64,000 nt of DNA from an uncultured Lachnospiraceae bacterium (GCA_934899185.1 CAKXYI010000001.1:62001-126000); one strand, 5' to 3'; counted from the first letter of the stretch, positions 36,271 to 45,554 are shown. The notes: a model not told the origin generated them from the letters alone. Made by a program: numbers and translations.

Positions 36271-37101
36271 CTATTTCGTGTATGATGTCGTATCCACCAG
36301 TTTTCCAACTACCAGAAAACGCCGATCACTTTGACTGCCGATGCAGGTAGACAGAACTAATAACTTGTCCTCTGCCGTTACTTCCACACCTTCTCTGACA
36401 TGGGTAATGCTTCGCCCTTCTTCCGCACATGATTTCAGCGAATCCAAAAACTGCTGCACACCATCTGCGGACTTCAAATCAAACATTGCAGGAATATAAT
36501 TATCATTGTAATTGTACACGCCAAAAATCTGATACGTATAGAGCGCATCTGCTGTTTCAAATGTCATTGTCTCATTTTGCTGAAAAAATGTCTCCTCATC
36601 AAACAAATGCAAGGAACCAAACATGGTATCCGCACGCATATCGTGACCGTACAATATAGTAATGCCATCCGTCATGTCCTCACTGTTGCACTGATTACTG
36701 TAAATTGCTCCTGCAATCGTCTGTACATGGTTGATATCGTGATTCAGATAATAATTATCTTCCTCTGTCTGTAAAACCGGATAATCCACAATGGTGTTTG
36801 GCACATTGACCCAGCCGTACACATCTTCATTCTGTTCTTTCAAAGATGCAAAATCGTGAAGTGGGGTTGCCACAGGCTCTTCTTTCTTTTCTTTCGGTTT
36901 GGTTTCTTTTTCACGCATTTTGGCATATTCTGCTTCCGCAAGGTCATTTTTGTATTGTTGATACATGTATCCACCAAAAAGCACTGCTGCTGCAACCAAA
37001 ATAATGATGCTAACCACTCGTAAAAAGCGTACCTGTTTTGCTTTGTCCTTCTTATCTTTTGTCATTACTCCTGCTTTCTTTCTGCTTTCCGTGTTTCTCA
37101 T
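36271..37101 (-). CDS. Class B sortase
   Basis: A 276-residue membrane-anchored transpeptidase that links surface proteins to peptidoglycan or builds pili. A basic start is followed by one membrane helix (about 28-49, VSIIILVAAAVLFGGYMY). The sortase fold carries the catalytic His in LYGHDMR, Cys in LVLSTCIG (TLxTC-type site) and Arg in SDRRFLVVGKL. Class B traits are DYPVLQTEEDNYYLNHD and the helix insert EETFFQQNETMTF. The start is uncertain: a TTG at 37119, this ATG at 37101 and an ATG at 37065 (closely preceded by GGAG) are possible. No substrate with a sorting signal is seen in the window. Confidence 0.9.
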   Translation of the reverse strand: MRNTESRKKAGVMTKDKKDKAKQVRFLRVVSIIILVAAAVLFGGYMYQQYKNDLAEAEYAKMREKETKPKEKKEEPVATPLHDFASLKEQNEDVYGWVNVPNTIVDYPVLQTEEDNYYLNHDINHVQTIAGAIYSNQCNSEDMTDGITILYGHDMRADTMFGSLHLFDEETFFQQNETMTFETADALYTYQIFGVYNYNDNYIPAMFDLKSADGVQQFLDSLKSCAEEGRSITHVREGVEVTAEDKLLVLSTCIGSQSDRRFLVVGKLVDTTSYTK

Positions 37102-37146
37102 AACTGACAAATTTGTCAAATACGAATGGATCTTTCCGTGCCACTA

Positions 37147-37177
37147 GGGACACTCCTTGTAGCAAAAGGAACGTCCC
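37147..37177 (-). repeat. 31-nt REP-like palindromic repeat, copy B
   Basis: On the minus strand this reads GGGACGTTCC, TTTTGCTACA, AGGAGTGTCCC. It starts at the last base of the stop codon of the Mrp-type gene (TAG followed by GGACG). It differs from copy A by two bases. No T-run follows, so it is not a plain terminator. Confidence 0.7.
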
Positions 37178-38025
37178 TAACGTAAGTTCTCCAGAACTGT
37201 CTTAGCCTCTGTCAAATAGTCATTCTCTACTGCGTAGATTTCACCTGCGTCTGCTGCCTTGGCAAATTTCTGATCCATTGGAAGCTTACCGAGGACAGAG
37301 ATACCGAGTTCTTTTGCAACATCCTCAATATGACTATCGCCATAAATATGAATCTCTTCATCGCAGTTTGGACATTTTACATAGCTGTAGTTTTCAACAA
37401 CACCAAGTACCGGAACGTCCATCATTCCTGCCATGTTGTAAGCTTTCTTTACAATCATCTGTACCAATTCCTGTGGAGATGTCACAATCACAATACCATC
37501 TACTGGAAGTGACTGGAATACCGTAAGCGGAACATCACCTGTTCCAGGTGGCATATCAACAAATAAATAGTCCACATCGCCCCACTGTACATCTGTCCAG
37601 AACTGCTTTACTGCACCAGCAATAACAGGGCCTCTCCAGATTACCGGCTGTTCCTCATCCTCTAAAAGAAGATTAATAGACATAATCTTTGTTCCATCTT
37701 CTGCTTCGATTGGGAATGTACCATTATCATCACCAACGGCCGGACCGTGTACACCAAACATCTTTGGAATTGATGGACCTGTGATATCCGCATCCAAAAT
37801 TCCCACCTTATATCCTGCTTTTGCCATCATAGATGCCAGTGAAGATGTCACAAATGATTTACCTACGCCACCTTTACCACTGACAATACCAATTACATGT
37901 TTAATACGTGCATTTGGGTTTGTTTCTACCTCAAATGGATTTTTTTTGTTTGCTGATGCACAGCCGGCACAGCTTTCTTTTGAACAAGTAGATGCACTAG
38001 CGCATCCTTTCTTTTCTTCTGCCAT
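37177..38025 (-). CDS. Mrp/NBP35-type P-loop Fe-S cluster carrier
   Basis: A 282-residue ATPase of the Mrp/ApbC family that binds and hands over 4Fe-4S clusters. The N terminus is Cys-rich (GCASASTCSKESCAGCAS). The deviant Walker A motif SGKGGVGKS is at about 49-57, switch DADITGPSIPKMFG follows, and the bridging-cluster motif CPNCDE lies at about 220. These are all diagnostic. It lies 19 bp behind mtnA and probably shares its transcript. A REP-like repeat begins exactly at the stop codon. The start MAEEKKG has GGGAGGAAAT upstream. Confidence 0.93.
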   Translation of the reverse strand: MAEEKKGCASASTCSKESCAGCASANKKNPFEVETNPNARIKHVIGIVSGKGGVGKSFVTSSLASMMAKAGYKVGILDADITGPSIPKMFGVHGPAVGDDNGTFPIEAEDGTKIMSINLLLEDEEQPVIWRGPVIAGAVKQFWTDVQWGDVDYLFVDMPPGTGDVPLTVFQSLPVDGIVIVTSPQELVQMIVKKAYNMAGMMDVPVLGVVENYSYVKCPNCDEEIHIYGDSHIEDVAKELGISVLGKLPMDQKFAKAADAGEIYAVENDYLTEAKTVLENLR

Positions 38026-38044
38026 AATACTAATTTCCTCCCTT

Positions 38045-39124
38045 TTATACGCGTTTTTGCTTATTATCCATAATTGCTTTTAAAGACTCTGTATACGGAG
38101 CTCGTGCAACCCCATATTCTGTCACAATGCCTGCAATCAATTCATGGTCTGTCACATCGAATGCCGGATTAAAGATTTTAACATTTTCCGGTGCCATACG
38201 CTTTTCAAACCACATTTCTGCTATTTCTTCCGGTTTACGTTCTTCAATGACAATATCATCTCCCGTGGCGGTTGCCATATCAATCGTAGATGTCGGTGCG
38301 CAAATATATACCGGAACATTGTACTGCTTAGCCACAGCGGCAACAACAGATGTACCAATTTTGTTTGCTGTGTCACCGTTGGCTGCGACACGGTCACACC
38401 CTACAAATACAGCATTCACCCAGCCGTTTTTCATAACCATTGCTGACATATTATCACAAATCAGTGTCGTATCCACACCAGATTCCTGCAATTCAAATGC
38501 CGTCAAGCGTGCCCCTTGTAAAAGAGGTCTTGTTTCATCGCAAAATACATGCAAATGATAATCATTTTCTTCTGCCAGATAAATTGGTGCCGTTGCCGTA
38601 CCATAACGTACTGCGGCAAGTTTTCCTGCATTACAGTGTGTCAGGATGCCATCGCCCGGCTTAAGCAATTCCATACCGTACTCGCCGATCTTTCGACATA
38701 CCGCAATATCCTCGTCACGAATGACCATTGCCTCCTGATGCAGTGCCTCGACGATAGCCGGAATAGTCTCATTTGCATGGGATGTTACCACACCTTCCAT
38801 ACGCTTTAGCGCCCAAGATAGATTAACTGCTGTCGGTCTGGATGAATCAAGATATTCCTTGTCCCGACAAAATGCAGCATAAAATGCAGCATAGTCACCC
38901 GACTCATAACGCGACGCCAAGACGTACATACCAATGGCTGCCGCAACTCCGATCGCCGGTGCCCCCCTTACCTTTAAAAGATAAATCGCATCCCAGATCT
39001 CTTTTGCCTTTGTCAGCGAAAGCATCTGGATCTGCCCCGGCAGTTTGGTCTGGTCGATAATGACAAGCGCCTTATTTTCCTCATCCAGTGAGACTGTATC
39101 GATTTCTGTAATTTTACCACCCAT
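38045..39124 (-). CDS. mtnA: S-methyl-5-thioribose-1-phosphate isomerase
   Basis: A 359-residue MtnA protein of the eIF2B-like fold, converting methylthioribose-1-phosphate to methylthioribulose-1-phosphate in the methionine salvage route. Key blocks are KVRGAPAIGVAAA (about 50-62), GILTHCNAGKLAAVRYGTAT with the catalytic Cys, and VFVGCDRVAANGDTANKIGT with the catalytic Asp. The frame is open for 90 more codons, but these run into the palindromic element; GGGGGAT before the ATG at 39124 (MGGKITEID) fixes the start. Partners of the salvage route are not in the window, so aldehyde-linked roles of MtnA in anaerobes (dihydroxyacetone phosphate shunt) are possible. Confidence 0.93.
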   Translation of the reverse strand: MGGKITEIDTVSLDEENKALVIIDQTKLPGQIQMLSLTKAKEIWDAIYLLKVRGAPAIGVAAAIGMYVLASRYESGDYAAFYAAFCRDKEYLDSSRPTAVNLSWALKRMEGVVTSHANETIPAIVEALHQEAMVIRDEDIAVCRKIGEYGMELLKPGDGILTHCNAGKLAAVRYGTATAPIYLAEENDYHLHVFCDETRPLLQGARLTAFELQESGVDTTLICDNMSAMVMKNGWVNAVFVGCDRVAANGDTANKIGTSVVAAVAKQYNVPVYICAPTSTIDMATATGDDIVIEERKPEEIAEMWFEKRMAPENVKIFNPAFDVTDHELIAGIVTEYGVARAPYTESLKAIMDNKQKRV

Positions 39125-39218
39125 CTCATTTATCCCCCTATTATTTTCAACACCTATATTGTACTGAATTTCCCCGGAATATACAAATGTGTTCCTCGGA
39201 AAGTGCAAGTTTGCCACA

Positions 39219-39817
39219 GGGACGTTCCTTTTGCCACAGGGACTGTCCCCTTTGGCTTGTCGGCTCTTACATGTATGGGCTGGCACAGATGGAAAGTGCG
39301 GGAGGAGGCAGAGACAGGGCAGAGAAACTTTGGAGCAGGTTAGGTGAGTCTCTACAAGAAATCTTTTTCTTTTAATAAAGTGTCTCTTGCACAACTTCGA
39401 CTGCCGTCAGGATGTGTCCGCCGCTGGCAGATATTCAGGGGCGCCACTTATAAGAGATGCTAAGGACTGGGAATTTTGCTTATCATCAGTCAGTGGCAAC
39501 CGGTGCAAACGAACATCCGTGTGCGGTTGCGCCTCTCGGGTACGTCCCTGTACCCGAGTTGCCTGCTCATGCACAAGTCCTAAGCATCTCTAATACGTTT
39601 TGCATTCATATCTGCCAGCGGCGAACATCATCCCAGACGGTTGTCGAACTTTGCAAAGACAGTTTTTATCGCAAAAGAAAAAGTTTCTCGTCAAGAGACT
39701 CCCTGTTCTGCGACAGTTACCTCGCCCTGTCTCTGCCTCCTCCCGCACTTCCCATCTGCGCCTGCCCTGCCTATCCTCTGCCAAATGGGACAGTCCATGT
39801 GGCAAAAGGAACGTCCC
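39219..39817. repeat. 599-bp imperfect palindrome with 31-nt ends (MITE-like element or structured RNA)
   Basis: The left arm (39219 to about 39470) is matched in reverse complement by the right arm (about 39570 to 39817). The ends are the 31-nt repeat GGGACGTTCC...GTCCC (copies C and D). Long matches include GTGCGGGAGGAGGCAGAGAC on the left with its complement in the right arm, CGCCGCTGGCAGATAT, and AGAGATGCT[A/T]AGGACT. The centre holds the hairpins GCAACCG...CGGTTGC and CTCGGGTA...TACCCGAG. Blocks of match alternate with unmatched blocks, like stems and internal loops. There is no convincing coding frame; frames crossing it are by-products of the symmetry. It lies between divergent mtnA and the end of the convergent etfA. 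Confidence 0.85.
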
Positions 39818-39823
39818 TAACGC

Positions 39824-39857
39824 AAAGACGAGCCGATCCTGCGATCGACTCGTCTTT
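39824..39857. terminator. Terminator between the palindrome and etfA
   Basis: AAAGACGAG-CCGATC-CTGC-GATCG-A-CTCGTCTTT forms a long stem. The plus strand has TTTTG after it, so it could end a rightward transcript from the palindrome. It may also end the leftward butyrate operon, although the T-run on that side is short. Confidence 0.7.
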
Positions 39858-39887
39858 TGAAAATAAGAAATGATGGGAAAGCAATTA

Positions 39888-40940
39888 TTATGCTAATTCA
39901 GCCTTTAAAGCCTCTGTCAGCGCTGGTACGATCTTCTTGAGATCGCCGACAATACCATAGTCAGCAACATCAAAGATCGGTGCATCTGCATCTTTATTGA
40001 TTGCAATAATGATGTCGGATTCTTCCATGCCGGCAACATGCTGGATTGCTCCGGAAATACCGATTGCAAAATATACATTCGGACGAACCGTCTTTCCTGT
40101 CTGTCCTACCTGATAATCCTGTGCTAACCAGCCATTTTCAACAACGGCACGGGAGCAGGATACCATACCACCAAGAACATCTGCCAGATCCTTTAACATC
40201 TGGAAGTTCTCAGCGCTGCCAACACCACGTCCGCCGGATACTAAGATCTTGGCATCCATGATATTTTCAACGGTTCCAACTGCCTTTACAATATCCTGGA
40301 TCTCAACGTACTTGTTGTTCTTGGTAAATCCAGGGTTGTAATTGATAACTTCTGCCTTGGCACCCTTAACTGGTGTAATCTTCTGCATAACACCAGGACG
40401 AACGGTTGCCATCTGTGGACGATTGTCCGGGCAGGCGATCGTTGCGATCGTATTTCCACCAAATGCAGGTCTTGTCATAAGTAACTGACCATGCTTTTGT
40501 GTATCCTCTTTTCCTTCCGGAACAGAAAGTGGGAAGTCACCGATCTCAAGCATGGTACAGTCTGCGGTAAGACCTGTCTTTACTCTTGCTGAAACGGTAG
40601 GTCCCAGATCACGTCCGATGGCGGTTGCACCAACCAACATGATCTCCGGCTTATACTCATTGATAACAGAAGCAAGTGCATGAGCATATGGTTCTGTTCT
40701 GTATGTTTCAAGTTCCGGATCATCTACAACGATTACCTTGTCTGCGCCATACTCAGCCAAAGAATCAACGAGATTTCCTACATTGTGTCCCAAAAGAACT
40801 GCCGTTACATCTGTTCCAAGATCAGCAGCCAGTTCTTTTGCCTTTCCGATCAATTCAAAGGCAATGGAACTAATTTCATTATCTACCTGTTGTGCGTAAA
40901 TAAATACGCCCTTATATTCTTCTAATGCCATTTTATTCAC
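39888..40940 (-). CDS. etfA: Electron transfer flavoprotein alpha subunit
   Basis: A 350-residue EtfA. The N-terminal domain pairs with EtfB, and the C-terminal FAD domain shows [42 protein letters not shown] and [15 protein letters not shown]. With EtfB and butyryl-CoA dehydrogenase it forms the complex that couples crotonyl-CoA reduction to ferredoxin reduction (electron bifurcation) in butyrate producers. It is the last gene of the operon, 15 bp behind etfB. It has no extra N-terminal ferredoxin domain. Confidence 0.97.
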   Translation of the reverse strand: MNKMALEEYKGVFIYAQQVDNEISSIAFELIGKAKELAADLGTDVTAVLLGHNVGNLVDSLAEYGADKVIVVDDPELETYRTEPYAHALASVINEYKPEIMLVGATAIGRDLGPTVSARVKTGLTADCTMLEIGDFPLSVPEGKEDTQKHGQLLMTRPAFGGNTIATIACPDNRPQMATVRPGVMQKITPVKGAKAEVINYNPGFTKNNKYVEIQDIVKAVGTVENIMDAKILVSGGRGVGSAENFQMLKDLADVLGGMVSCSRAVVENGWLAQDYQVGQTGKTVRPNVYFAIGISGAIQHVAGMEESDIIIAINKDADAPIFDVADYGIVGDLKKIVPALTEALKAELA

Positions 40941-40955
40941 CGTTTTCCTTCCAAA

Positions 40956-41738
40956 TTAGATTACATGTTTCTCTTTTAATTTGTCCATGATATAAGATAC
41001 GGATTCAGATGGATCTAATGTAACTTTCTCACCTGCGCCCTTGCGTACCTTGTCAGATGCCTTAGCGATCTTGGTAGGTGATCCCTTTAAACCAAGGTCA
41101 GAATCATCAACATCCTTTAAGTCTGCACGTCCCCATACGGTAACTTCTTTGTCATAAGCATCGAAGATTCCGCCAGGAGTCATATATCTTGGTGTATTTA
41201 ATTCAGAAAGAGCGGTTACCAGACAAGGCATCTGTGCCTTTAAGATATGGTATCTGTCTTCATACTGACGCTTAACGATAACAGAATCCCCTTCTACCTT
41301 GATATCTTCTGCATAGGAGATAACCGGGATTCCCAAATGCTCTGCGATCTGTGGTCCAACCTGTGCGGTATCACCATCGATTGCCTGACGACCTGTAATG
41401 ATCAGATCATAGTCGATGTTTCTCAGTGCACCGGCAATTGTGGTAGATGTTGCCCATGTATCGGCTCCACCAAGTACTCTGTCTGTGACAAGGATTGCAT
41501 TGTCTGCGCCCATTGCCATAGCCTCGCGAAGTACGTCATCTGCCTTAGGAAGACCCATGGTAAGAACGGTTACTTCTGCACCGATTTCATCTTTGATTCG
41601 AAGTGCTGCCTCTAAGCCGGCTTTGTCATCCGGGTTCATAATGGCAAGCATTGCTGCTCTATCAAGTGTTCCGTCTGGGTTAAACTTAACGCCGCCCTTT
41701 GTATCAGGAACCTGTTTAATACATACTACGATTTTCAT
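40956..41738 (-). CDS. etfB: Electron transfer flavoprotein beta subunit
   Basis: A 260-residue EtfB. Recognisable parts are the start MKIVVCIKQVPDTKG, the FAD/AMP-site region ADTWATSTTIAGALRNIDYD, GRQAIDGDTAQVGPQIAEHL, and the C-terminal recognition-loop region. In bifurcating Etf this subunit holds the second FAD. It lies between bcd (20 bp upstream) and etfA. GAGGAAATG overlaps a good ribosome site before the ATG. Confidence 0.97.
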   Translation of the reverse strand: MKIVVCIKQVPDTKGGVKFNPDGTLDRAAMLAIMNPDDKAGLEAALRIKDEIGAEVTVLTMGLPKADDVLREAMAMGADNAILVTDRVLGGADTWATSTTIAGALRNIDYDLIITGRQAIDGDTAQVGPQIAEHLGIPVISYAEDIKVEGDSVIVKRQYEDRYHILKAQMPCLVTALSELNTPRYMTPGGIFDAYDKEVTVWGRADLKDVDDSDLGLKGSPTKIAKASDKVRKGAGEKVTLDPSESVSYIMDKLKEKHVI

Positions 41739-41758
41739 GTATTCATTTCCTCCTATTT

Positions 41759-42913
41759 CTATTTCAGTAATGCACCAGAGATAACCATGCGCTGAACTTC
41801 TGAAGTTCCTTCATAGATCTCAGTGATCTTGGCATCTCTCATCATACGCTCTACATCATATTCACGGATATAACCATATCCTCCAAAGAGTTGAACAACC
41901 TCAGTTGTAACAGCCATTGCTGTTTCAGCAGCAAAAAGTTTTGCCTTAGCAGCCTCTACAGAGTAAACCTTCTGGTTTGCCTTTGCCATAGCGGCTCTGT
42001 AAACCAAGAACTGTGCTGCCTCAACACGGGTAGCCATATCAGCCAACTTGAACTGTGTATTCTGCTGCTGTGCGATAGAACGACCAAACTGCTTTCTTTC
42101 CTTTGTATAAGCGATCGCACGATCCAATGCGCCCTCTGCAATACCAAGTGCCTGTGCAGCGATACCGATACGTCCGCCATCCAGGGTATGCATAGCGATC
42201 GGGAATCCCTTGCCTTCCGGTCCAAGTAATGCATCCTTAGGGATTCTGCAATCTTCAAAGATCAATTCATATGTAGATGATCCACGGATACCCATCTTCT
42301 TTTCCTTTGTTCCAAAGGAGAATCCAGGTGCACCCTTTTCTACGATAAATGCAGAGAAGTTCTTTTTCTTTCTGCCTCTCTTGTCTTCTGTCACACTTGT
42401 AATAGCGATAACAATGTAAACATCTGCGACTTTACCATTTGTGATAAAGCACTTAGAACCATTTAATACCCACTCATCGCCATCAAGAACAGCCTTTGTC
42501 TGTGCACCCTGTGCATCTGTACCGGCACCCGGCTCTGTAAGAGCGAATGCACCAAGTTTCTCACCGGTTGCCAAAGGCTTTACATATTTCTGTTTCTGTT
42601 CTTCGGTTCCGTATGTCATGATCGGATCAATGCAAAGGGATGTATGTGCAGAAACGATAACACCTGTGGTCGCACATACCTTTGACAATTCCTCTACACA
42701 CATAACATAGGTCAAAGGATCACATCCCTGTCCGCCGTATTCCTTTGGTACCGGGATTCCCATAAATCCACTCTTTGCCATCTTTGCAACAGTTTCAGCA
42801 GGGAACTGCTCTGTCTCATCAACTTCCTGTGCAAGAGGCTTTACTTCTGTCTCAGCGAACTCTTTAAATAAAGTACGCGCCATTTCATGTTTCTTATCTA
42901 AACCGAAATCCAT
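41759..42913 (-). CDS. bcd: Butyryl-CoA dehydrogenase
   Basis: A 384-residue short-chain acyl-CoA dehydrogenase that reduces crotonyl-CoA to butyryl-CoA with EtfAB. FAD and substrate motifs are ALTEPGAGTDAQGAQT and KCFITNGKVADVY, and the catalytic Glu lies in EIYEGTSEVQRMVIS near the C terminus, as in other short-chain enzymes. The frame is open 24 bases upstream, but GGAGGAATG is the ribosome site for the ATG at 42913 (MDFGLDKKHE). It is part of thl-hbd-bcd-etfB-etfA. Confidence 0.96.
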   Translation of the reverse strand: MDFGLDKKHEMARTLFKEFAETEVKPLAQEVDETEQFPAETVAKMAKSGFMGIPVPKEYGGQGCDPLTYVMCVEELSKVCATTGVIVSAHTSLCIDPIMTYGTEEQKQKYVKPLATGEKLGAFALTEPGAGTDAQGAQTKAVLDGDEWVLNGSKCFITNGKVADVYIVIAITSVTEDKRGRKKKNFSAFIVEKGAPGFSFGTKEKKMGIRGSSTYELIFEDCRIPKDALLGPEGKGFPIAMHTLDGGRIGIAAQALGIAEGALDRAIAYTKERKQFGRSIAQQQNTQFKLADMATRVEAAQFLVYRAAMAKANQKVYSVEAAKAKLFAAETAMAVTTEVVQLFGGYGYIREYDVERMMRDAKITEIYEGTSEVQRMVISGALLK

Positions 42914-42993
42914 GATCTTCATTCCTCCGTCTTTCATAAATTATATTCGATGATGTGCCCCGCCTGCATGGACGGGGCTTTGAAATCATAATC

Positions 42994-43866
42994 TTACTGT
43001 GCGTCTACCGGTGTCTTGGTACGATCCGGGTTATATACATAGAATCCCTTGCCGCTCTTTACACCAAGGTTACCACCACGAACCATCTTGCGGATGAGTG
43101 GACATGCACGATACTTGCTGTCGCCTGTTTCCTTATAAAGAACATCCATAATTGCAAGGCAGATATCAAGACCAATGAAATCACCTAACTCAAGAGGTCC
43201 CATTGGATGATTTGCGCCAAGCTTCATAGCAGTATCGATCCCTGCGATATCAGATACACCTTCCATCTTGATGAAAGCAGCTTCGTTGATCATTGGAATT
43301 AAGATTCTGTTTACTACGAATCCTGCTGCTTCATTTACCTGTACAGGTGTCTTACCGATTTCTTCAGAAATCTTCTTGATTGCATCTACAGTCTCAGCAG
43401 GAGTGTTTACACCTGCGATAACCTCGATCAGTTTCATACGGTCTGCCGGGTTGAAGAAATGCATACCAACCATTGGACGGGTCAGACCATTGCCAATCTC
43501 TGTGATAGAAAGACTGGATGTATTTGATGCAAAGATACACTCTGGCTTTGCGATCTTATCCAACTCTGCAAATGTTGTCTTCTTTACATCCATATCTTCA
43601 AAAGCAGCCTCAACGATAAGATCACAGTCTTTGCAAAGGTCTTCCTTTAATCCAGGGGTGATCTTAGCCACAATAGCATCTACTGCTTCCTGTGTTAATT
43701 TTCCTTTTTCTACCAGACGGGCATAGCCTTTTTCGATCTTAGCCTTTCCGTTTTCAGCCCATTCCTGCTTGATATCGCAAAGTGCGACTTCATATCCATC
43801 GACCTGAGCAAATGCTTTTGCAATGCCCTGTCCCATTGTTCCTGCTCCAATAACACCAACCTTCAT
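42994..43866 (-). CDS. hbd: 3-hydroxybutyryl-CoA dehydrogenase
   Basis: A 290-residue NAD(P)-linked dehydrogenase converting acetoacetyl-CoA to 3-hydroxybutyryl-CoA. The dinucleotide motif GAGTMGQGIAKAFA starts at residue 7. The substrate motif ASNTSSLSITEI, the catalytic His in VGMHFFNPADRMKLIEVI and the C-terminal helical domain (GVSDIAGIDTAMKLGANHPM) are typical. It lies 35 bp behind thl. The expected crotonase gene (crt) is not in this operon. Confidence 0.96.
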   Translation of the reverse strand: MKVGVIGAGTMGQGIAKAFAQVDGYEVALCDIKQEWAENGKAKIEKGYARLVEKGKLTQEAVDAIVAKITPGLKEDLCKDCDLIVEAAFEDMDVKKTTFAELDKIAKPECIFASNTSSLSITEIGNGLTRPMVGMHFFNPADRMKLIEVIAGVNTPAETVDAIKKISEEIGKTPVQVNEAAGFVVNRILIPMINEAAFIKMEGVSDIAGIDTAMKLGANHPMGPLELGDFIGLDICLAIMDVLYKETGDSKYRACPLIRKMVRGGNLGVKSGKGFYVYNPDRTKTPVDAQ

Positions 43867-43901
43867 GTTAGCACCTCCGTAAAATATACTTTTAAAAATT
43901 T

Positions 43902-45089
43902 TTATTCATATTTTTCAACGATTGTTGAGCAGCCCATGCCACCACCGATACAAAGTGTAGCAAGACCTCTCTTAGAATCTCTCTTTTGCATTTCATGTAA
44001 TAAGGTAACAAGGATACGGCAACCGGAAGCTCCAACCGGATGACCAAGTGCAATCGCACCACCATTAACGTTTACCTTGCTCATATCGAAGTTCAAGTCT
44101 CTAGCAACTGCAACAGACTGTGCTGCAAATGCTTCGTTTGCTTCGATCAAATCCATATCATCAATGGTAAGACCTGTCTTAGCAAGAACCTTTCTTGTAG
44201 AAGCAACAGGACCAACACCCATGATCTCCGGCTCAACACCACCGAGTGCTCCTGCAACCCATGTAGCCATTGGTGTAACACCAAGTTCTTTTGCCTTTTC
44301 CTCGCTCATAACCACGATTGCTGCTGCACCATCGTTGATACCGGAAGCATTACCTGCTGTAACAAGTCCGCCTTCCTTACCTGAGCAGCAACGCAACTTA
44401 GAAAGTGATTCTGCTGTTGTACCAGGTCTCGGTCCTTCATCCTTTACAAAATCAACCATTTCTTTCTTAACCTTAACCGGTACAGGAACGATCTCGTCAT
44501 CGAACTTGCCCTCTGCGATAGCCTTTTCACATTTCTGCTGGCTGTTTGCTGAGAATGCATCAAGTTCTTCCCTTGTAATGCCATATTTATCACAAACGTT
44601 CTCTGCTGTGATCATCATGTGATAATGATTGAATGCATCTGTCAGAGCATCATTTACCATAGTATCAATGATCGTTGCATTGTTCATACGATATCCAAAA
44701 CGAGCCTTTGTCATAGCGTAAGGCGCCATTGACATGTTCTCCATACCACCTGCTACAACGATATCAGCCTCTCCTGCCATGATCATTGTTGCGGCATCAT
44801 TTACACATTTCAGACCAGATCCGCAAACAACGTTGATCGTGATTGCCGGAACCTCGATTGGAAGTCCTGCCTTGATTGCTGCCTGACGTGCTACGTTCTG
44901 TCCCTGTGCAGCCTGGATAACACATCCCATCTTTACTTCGTCTACCATCTCTGGCTTTACACCTGCACGATTTAATGCTTCCTTAATAACGATAGCACCA
45001 AGATCTGCTGCCGGTGTGTTGCTGAGTGCTCCCCCCATTTTTCCGATTGCAGTACGACATGCACCTGCTAAAACGACTTTCTTTCCCAT
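43902..45089 (-). CDS. thl: Acetyl-CoA C-acetyltransferase (thiolase)
   Basis: A 395-residue thiolase joining two acetyl-CoA into acetoacetyl-CoA. The nucleophile Cys lies in [13 protein letters not shown] (about residue 88), the second motif is [18 protein letters not shown] with the active His, and the acid/base Cys is in [14 protein letters not shown]. It is the first gene of the butyrate operon. A sigma-A promoter (45218-45246) and a Rex-like operator (45159-45176) are upstream, which fits control by the NADH/NAD ratio. Confidence 0.97.
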   Translation of the reverse strand: MGKKVVLAGACRTAIGKMGGALSNTPAADLGAIVIKEALNRAGVKPEMVDEVKMGCVIQAAQGQNVARQAAIKAGLPIEVPAITINVVCGSGLKCVNDAATMIMAGEADIVVAGGMENMSMAPYAMTKARFGYRMNNATIIDTMVNDALTDAFNHYHMMITAENVCDKYGITREELDAFSANSQQKCEKAIAEGKFDDEIVPVPVKVKKEMVDFVKDEGPRPGTTAESLSKLRCCSGKEGGLVTAGNASGINDGAAAIVVMSEEKAKELGVTPMATWVAGALGGVEPEIMGVGPVASTRKVLAKTGLTIDDMDLIEANEAFAAQSVAVARDLNFDMSKVNVNGGAIALGHPVGASGCRILVTLLHEMQKRDSKRGLATLCIGGGMGCSTIVEKYE

Positions 45090-45158
45090 GTTCTTTCTCC
45101 TTTTTATTTCTTATTTGCCGTTCCTCTTTTTTACTTTTATCATAGGCTTGTTAAATTT

Positions 45159-45176
45159 TTGTTATTTTTTTAACAA
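45159..45176. promoter_or_regulatory. Candidate Rex operator ahead of thl
   Basis: TTGTTAT TTTT TTAACAA matches the clostridial Rex pattern TTGTTAA-N4-TTAACAA at all but one position. It is 70 bp before the thl start and about 40 bp past the predicted -10 box. Rex is known to govern butyrate genes in clostridia. A longer inverted pair CTTGTTAAA/TTTAACAAG overlaps it. Confidence 0.65.
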
Positions 45177-45217
45177 GCAAAAGCAAAAAAAAGAAAACAG
45201 CGTTTCCGCATGAACTG

Positions 45218-45246
45218 ATAATAGCACAAAATTATTCTTCACGCAA
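45218..45246 (-). promoter_or_regulatory. Promoter of the thl operon
   Basis: On the minus strand TTGCGT (45241-45246) and TATTAT (45218-45223) are exactly 17 bp apart; the -35 matches the consensus at 4 of 6 and the -10 at 5 of 6. The leader would be about 120 bases long and would contain the Rex-like site. Confidence 0.6.
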
Positions 45247-45554
45247 GCCAACTTTTTTCACACTTGCGGCTCACAAAATAAAATTATCAGAATATTCACA
45301 AGTTTTTCGCCACATAGCTTTTTTACCTGTTTCTTATCCTTGTTAAAAAAATGTCAATATATGGGGATTTTGGAAATTGGTAAGTTATTTATGATGGTGA
45401 AATTGAGGGTTAAATTGTGTTTGTACGAAATGCAATTTATAGAATTTTCAGAATTTTTATCTTTAATTTTTTTATTTGATTGTGGCAAAGTTATATTGTA
45501 AACTTCTCTCCCATATGGTATCATTCATGTAACAGTTAGTTGTTTTACTGCACA
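45247..45554. other. AT-rich gene-free stretch
   Basis: No coding frame is supported here. The stretch is very AT-rich. A weaker Rex-like site, TTGTTAAAAAAATGTCAA, is at 45340-45357 (three mismatches in the right half). Nothing else is seen. Confidence 0.5.

Noticed and set aside
39125..39394. N-terminal extension of the mtnA frame by 90 codons
   Set aside because: It runs through the palindromic element, is rich in Cys/Pro/Ser with no family match, and a strong GGGGG ribosome site marks the ATG at 39124.
39219..39817. Palindrome as a ROOL-, GOLLD- or group II-intron-type RNA
   Set aside because: No intron-encoded protein frame or recognisable class-specific motif was seen, and the near-complete two-arm symmetry is not what I know of these RNAs; a covariance search would settle it.
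39387..39873. Several short plus-strand frames inside the palindrome (for example at 39457-39873)
   Set aside because: They share words only because the arms are reverse complements, lack ribosome sites and show no domain.
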